Source: a bacterium
GTDB lineage: Bacteria > UBA9089 > JASEIO01
Assembly (NCBI GenBank): GCA_030017475.1
Contig: JASEIO010000029.1
Coordinates: 1-16,562 of the forward strand
DNA length: 16,562 bases
Reading direction: 5' to 3'
Of this stretch, positions 14,901 through 16,562 are shown one piece after another. How positions within the stretch are numbered: position 1 is the stretch's first letter; each line of letters opens with the position of its first letter. The notes under the pieces were generated by a model that made no database searches, had not been told where the DNA came from, and saw only the letters and a program-made list of their open reading frames with translations. The position numbers and the translations under genes were made by a program.

Positions 14901-15996
14901 TAGAATTATCACATGTTATATCTCCCGCAATATAATCCCTTCCAAGTCTAATATCTTCATTTTTGATTGTGGACTCACCTTTAGGTTCTCTTACTTTGTA
15001 ACATATCTCAATTACGTCCTTCCCGTTGTTTTCAATCTGCAGATAAAGTTTCTCAATATCCTCCCATCCATCAGGATCAATAGCATTTAAAGTAAATATA
15101 TATTTCTTATACATAGCATATATTTTATTTTTATTATCTCTATCTCTATCTATTTTTACAACTATTGGTGGACTATTTACCCGAGGCCCAGAATTTTTAT
15201 CTATTGGATCTCCAGTTGCATCTATACCCCATTTATCCTTTGCTTCAAACCTATAGAGATATGACTTCCCTTCAGTCACATCAGGCAATTTCATACTATA
15301 TGTATACCTTTTTCCATCTTTATAATTTGTATCCTTTGGATCTACCTCATACATCTCGTAAGGACTGCCATCCAATTCTCTTTCATCCATATCGTAGATA
15401 TGTAATTTTGGATACCCTGCCTTTGGTGGATCATTATCAACATCTTTGTATTCCACTCGATATATGAAATTCGTACTTATATCTCCGGGATCAGGATTTA
15501 TACCATCTGATTCATAACCTTCTTCTCCAGTCCAGGAAAGAGTGGGTGGAGTAGTAACCTTTGGTCCACTTTTTTTCTTTGTTGGCTCCCCAGTTGCAGA
15601 AATACCATTAATATCTTCGGCAGCAAATTTATAAGTGTAATCATCTCCAGGATTGGTTAAAGGAATAATATAATAATAAACCTTTCCATCTCTATAATCT
15701 GTATCGCCTGTATCTATTTCTGTCATTGTGTATCCGGCTTCTATTTCTATTCCATTTTTGTAGATGTGGAGTTTTGGATAGCCTGAGCCTGGTGGATCAT
15801 TATCTTCATCTTTATATTCTACTCTGTAGATAAAGTCTGTATTTGTCTCACCAATTTCTGGATCTAATCCATCCGATTTGTAATTTCCAACACCAAGCCA
15901 GGAAAGAATTGGATTTGCTGCATTTACACCTCTACACATTCCAAAAATCATTCCAAAAACTAAAATTGGCATAATTAAAGACCTAAATCCTTTCAT
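11920..15996 (-). CDS. Giant secreted multidomain (Ig/Fn3-like) protein with FlgD-like C-terminal sorting domain
   Basis: The product has 1358 residues. Visible regions: a signal peptide (1-26, ending GVNA); two tandem related domains (about 27-146 and 147-273), each with SDG-x-(D/N)P and FIYRVEYKD-x-DNDPP; Ig-like stretches to about 520; three Fn3-like modules (about 522-624, 625-727, 728-826) joined by SSDGITIDTTPP-type linkers; a fourth Ig/Fn3-like unit (827-943) and another to about 1055. A region of about 1056-1250 holds a calcium-loop-like DSDNDHVVDG (1191-1200). The C-terminus (about 1254-1358), with IYPNPFKPS, KVRIYTLSGELVKVI, a WNGENGYGNPVASGLYF-type segment and a final KLSIIRK, matches the FlgD-Ig / type A sorting-domain class. 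No enzymatic domain is seen. AAGGAG (16006-16011) lies 9 nt before ATG 15996. It is probably an adhesin or surface structural protein exported with help from the neighbouring PorV-like protein. Confidence 0.85.
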   Translation of the reverse strand: MKGFRSLIMPILVFGMIFGMCRGVNAANPILSWLGVGNYKSDGLDPEIGETNTDFIYRVEYKDEDNDPPGSGYPKLHIYKNGIEIEAGYTMTEIDTGDTDYRDGKVYYYIIPLTNPGDDYTYKFAAEDINGISATGEPTKKKSGPKVTTPPTLSWTGEEGYESDGINPDPGDISTNFIYRVEYKDVDNDPPKAGYPKLHIYDMDERELDGSPYEMYEVDPKDTNYKDGKRYTYSMKLPDVTEGKSYLYRFEAKDKWGIDATGDPIDKNSGPRVNSPPIVVKIDRDRDNKNKIYAMYKKYIFTLNAIDPDGWEDIEKLYLQIENNGKDVIEICYKVREPKGESTIKNEDIRLGRDYIAGDITCDNSKSDGKKLIVDLKIKFDWDCPSMTDAEVNLRAVDKAGGDSGYEEFINDLDIITDVEIGQDDWYAKDRILKSGSDTEIYFQIEYKDSKVVVPDENIEYISARLNDIPKGKVSKKGKGEIPVRVEGGDGKYNYHPFIRLYNSNKEYNFTDITTQILVDNSPPSPIKEVVDDGVYTSSSDQLHAKWSESFDKESGIKEYEYAICKLGKSPGSSDWKSCGLATEIIASESLEHEATYYFYVRAINKAGIPGDVTSSDGITIDTTPPDNVPKVTDEGGYTGDNTRLYAEWEPAKDNTSGIIEYKYCIGTKCGKADVVNWTSIGTKREVTHTGLNLQDGETYYFSVKAKNGAGLWSVPVSSDGITVDVTLPGKPVVKVSGRYAKDKIHASWESTNSKPGVTRYRYAIGTTPSGSDVLDWTNAGYDSEVTVTLEDQLKNGKTYYFLVKAISEKGRESPIGSCEIIGDTVAPKVEVDIDAPYITKSMDNKLLYTNCNDKLPVKFIARDDGSGIKECHYAVGTEKGKTDVTGGWIKTTSTDFTIRGLSLKEGKVYYIGIKVTDNVGNYNTSSLIEGTWSNGIKVDTIKPTVRITTLPKESRIYGNGIYIEAEAEEKEQDPEKQGIRAFKFQYKWDCVKWRDIPKDSIVDFTCGINGEHLVIRGWWDVTGLLDGGRYQLRAVATDQALNEGESVVNVKIDKTRPNIGEFLVKDDVVEPQYIELENGLKIKIPPHTKVKELPEGEMRSIRILDIEGMEKMKEGFENTIKNAEFKEEEKPILIKGSVYRFVGVAIEKDKGKGYGVEDNGDLFINKPINGKVKIDISYSDKVEVNIPYPDSDNDHVVDGTRIPVRRLKVYKLVNHKWEEITHKELDLKNKVVKIWVSGFSVLALAGSEAKPSSNLNNVVIYPNPFKPSEAVDGVVKLIHLTETSKVRIYTLSGELVKVIEPTELKATGYNPDDPEDFGVKWNGENGYGNPVASGLYFILITDQNDNKKILKLSIIRK
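15178..15918 (-). repeat. Tandem domain duplication at the N-terminus of the giant secreted protein
   Basis: Residues 27-146 (15559-15918) and 147-273 (15178-15558) align along their whole length: both have LSW-x-G, SDG-x-(D/N)P, FIYRVEYKD-x-DNDPP, GYPKLHIY, YxDGKxYxY, YxFxAxD and SGP-(K/R)-V. The DNA is also visibly related (for example TGGTGGATCATTATC at 15429 and 15791), consistent with an intragenic duplication. Confidence 0.75.
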
Positions 15997-16263
15997 TTAC
16001 ACCAACTCCTTTTTGTATTTGCTTATAGCCAATAGCCTTGTTTATGATTCTTATCTCCATTAAGCTATCAAAAGATGGGTGTTCTAAGTTGTGGATTAGA
16101 AATGGAATTATAAAATGTGGATTAAGGTAGGATTTAGGATAAACGATAGGCAATAAGGAACAAGCAATTTGCAATAAACAATTTTGGCGAGATTTGACAT
16201 CCATGCCAAGAACCCCTTTCAAATAGACAATCCTTTATCTCTATCTGGGGGCGAGACAAGGGG
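15997..16263. other. Gene-poor spacer with repeat-like DNA upstream of the giant gene
   Basis: The 267 bp between the 27-bp-repeat gene and the giant gene contain low-complexity stretches such as GCAATAAGG / GCAATTTGCAATAAAC (about 16148-16181), GGCTATTGGCTATAAGC read on the minus strand (about 16020-16036), and two copies of TGTGGATTA (16091 and 16117). I see no convincing promoter for the giant gene, though weak -35-like TTGATA and TTGCCT sequences occur on the minus strand. A 73-codon frame runs through it (16204 to 15983, minus) but resembles repeat-derived translation rather than a protein. Confidence 0.4.
16213..16263 (-). other. Possible structured RNA between the repeat gene and the giant gene
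   Basis: Read on the minus strand, CCCCTT (16258-16263) can pair with AAGGGG (16213-16218). Nested inside, CAGATAG (16241-16247) can pair with CTATTTG (16220-16226) through one G-U. That G-U would be an A-C mismatch in a plus-strand transcript, so the fold favours the minus-strand RNA. No U-run follows, which argues against a simple terminator. The match to a known riboswitch class is not recognised. Confidence 0.3.
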
Positions 16264-16562
16264 CTATTTAACAAATTTTATTATAATTGTCATTATAGCT
16301 GGGATAAAAATGGCTAATATCCCAACCCCAAACATAATCCAATGATTTACATCTTTTATTCTATCTTTAAGGAGATCAATGTCATTCTTAAGGATATTGA
16401 TATCATCCTTTGTTGCCATATTAGCTATATCATCCTTTGTTGCCATATTAGCTATATCATCCTTTGTTGCCATATTGGCTATATCATCCTTTGTTGCCAT
16501 ATTGGCTATATCATCCTTTGTTGCCATATTAGCTATATCATCCTTTGTTGCCATATTAGCTA
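16264..16562 (-). CDS. Repeat-built coiled-coil protein with C-terminal membrane anchor (5' end beyond window)
   Basis: The minus-strand frame is open to the window edge, and the last bases (encoding AN before the first visible Met) continue the repeat, so the gene is partial at its 5' end. The visible part holds five full copies of the nonapeptide MATKDDIAN and a sixth partial copy. A short helical stretch follows (NILKNDIDLLKDRIKDVNHW), then one hydrophobic segment (IMFGVGILAIFIPAIMTII) and a basic tail, KFVK. The layout is like small bacterial proteins with ATKDDI-type helical repeats and one C-terminal membrane segment, whose function is unknown. The repeat array with identical codons suggests recent expansion. 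Every repeat begins with Met, so the true start cannot be assigned here. Confidence 0.7.
   Translation of the reverse strand, partial: ANMATKDDIANMATKDDIANMATKDDIANMATKDDIANMATKDDIANMATKDDINILKNDIDLLKDRIKDVNHWIMFGVGILAIFIPAIMTIIIKFVK
16399..16562 (-). repeat. 27-bp tandem coding repeat
   Basis: The unit, read on the minus strand, encodes MATKDDIAN. Five complete units lie at 16420-16446, 16447-16473, 16474-16500, 16501-16527 and 16528-16554, with a partial unit at 16399-16419 and another running off the edge. Units are identical except that the Ala codon is GCT or GCC. Confidence 0.92.

Noticed and set aside
15983-16204. A 73-codon minus-strand frame with AAGGGG 8 nt before its ATG
   Set aside because: The translation is made mostly of repeat-like hydrophobic sequence with no recognisable domain, and it runs into the start of the giant gene. 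I kept it only as part of the leader hypothesis.
16399-16562. Possible CRISPR array
   Set aside because: The repeats are contiguous 27-bp units in one open frame with no spacers.

Overview
The window looks like chromosomal DNA of an uncultivated, diderm (outer-membrane) bacterium with AT-rich coding sequence. The diderm inference rests on a PorV/UPF0164-type beta-barrel protein ending in phenylalanine, placed directly downstream of a 1358-residue secreted protein with a FlgD-like / type A sorting-like C-terminus. That combination is typical of FCB-like and candidate-phylum bacteria. The phylum cannot be fixed from this sequence alone.

Left half (about 100-9617, plus strand): one long, tightly packed cluster that is probably a single operon. 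Order: membrane-anchored TPR protein, PP-loop tRNA-thiolase-like protein, alanine racemase (alr), DUF151 bifunctional nuclease, thiamine-monophosphate kinase (thiL), tsaE, tsaB, rimI, glutamyl-tRNA synthetase (gltX), and myo-inositol-1-phosphate synthase. Gaps are 0 to 28 nt and four junctions overlap. A good promoter lies at 100-128 and a 20-bp hairpin follows the last gene. The themes are tRNA modification and charging (thiolation, t6A37 synthesis, Glu-tRNA), cell-wall D-alanine, thiamine diphosphate and inositol phosphate. The tsaB/rimI junction is odd: the conserved RimI N-terminus is encoded upstream of any canonical start codon.

Middle (9618-10117): no intact protein gene. It holds a well-supported 6S RNA gene (about 9671-9870) with its own promoter, then the remains of a RelE/ParE-family toxin.

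Right half (10118-16562, minus strand): from right to left in transcription order, a small coiled-coil/membrane protein built on a tandem 27-bp repeat (cut by the window edge), a 267-bp gene-poor spacer with degenerate repeat DNA and a possible structured RNA, the giant multidomain secreted protein, the PorV-like protein (20 nt downstream, same operon), and a LysM coiled-coil protein with its own promoter. The giant protein and PorV-like protein probably work together in export to, or assembly at, the cell surface. Short degenerate repeats of the type that usually sit between genes have been absorbed into coding sequence at the alr C-terminus and in the signal peptide of the PorV-like protein.

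I found no CRISPR array, insertion sequence, tRNA, rRNA or clearly new multi-gene system. The observations most worth following are the tsaB/rimI junction, the 6S RNA, the secreted-protein/PorV pair with a repeat-derived signal peptide, and the 27-bp coding repeat.
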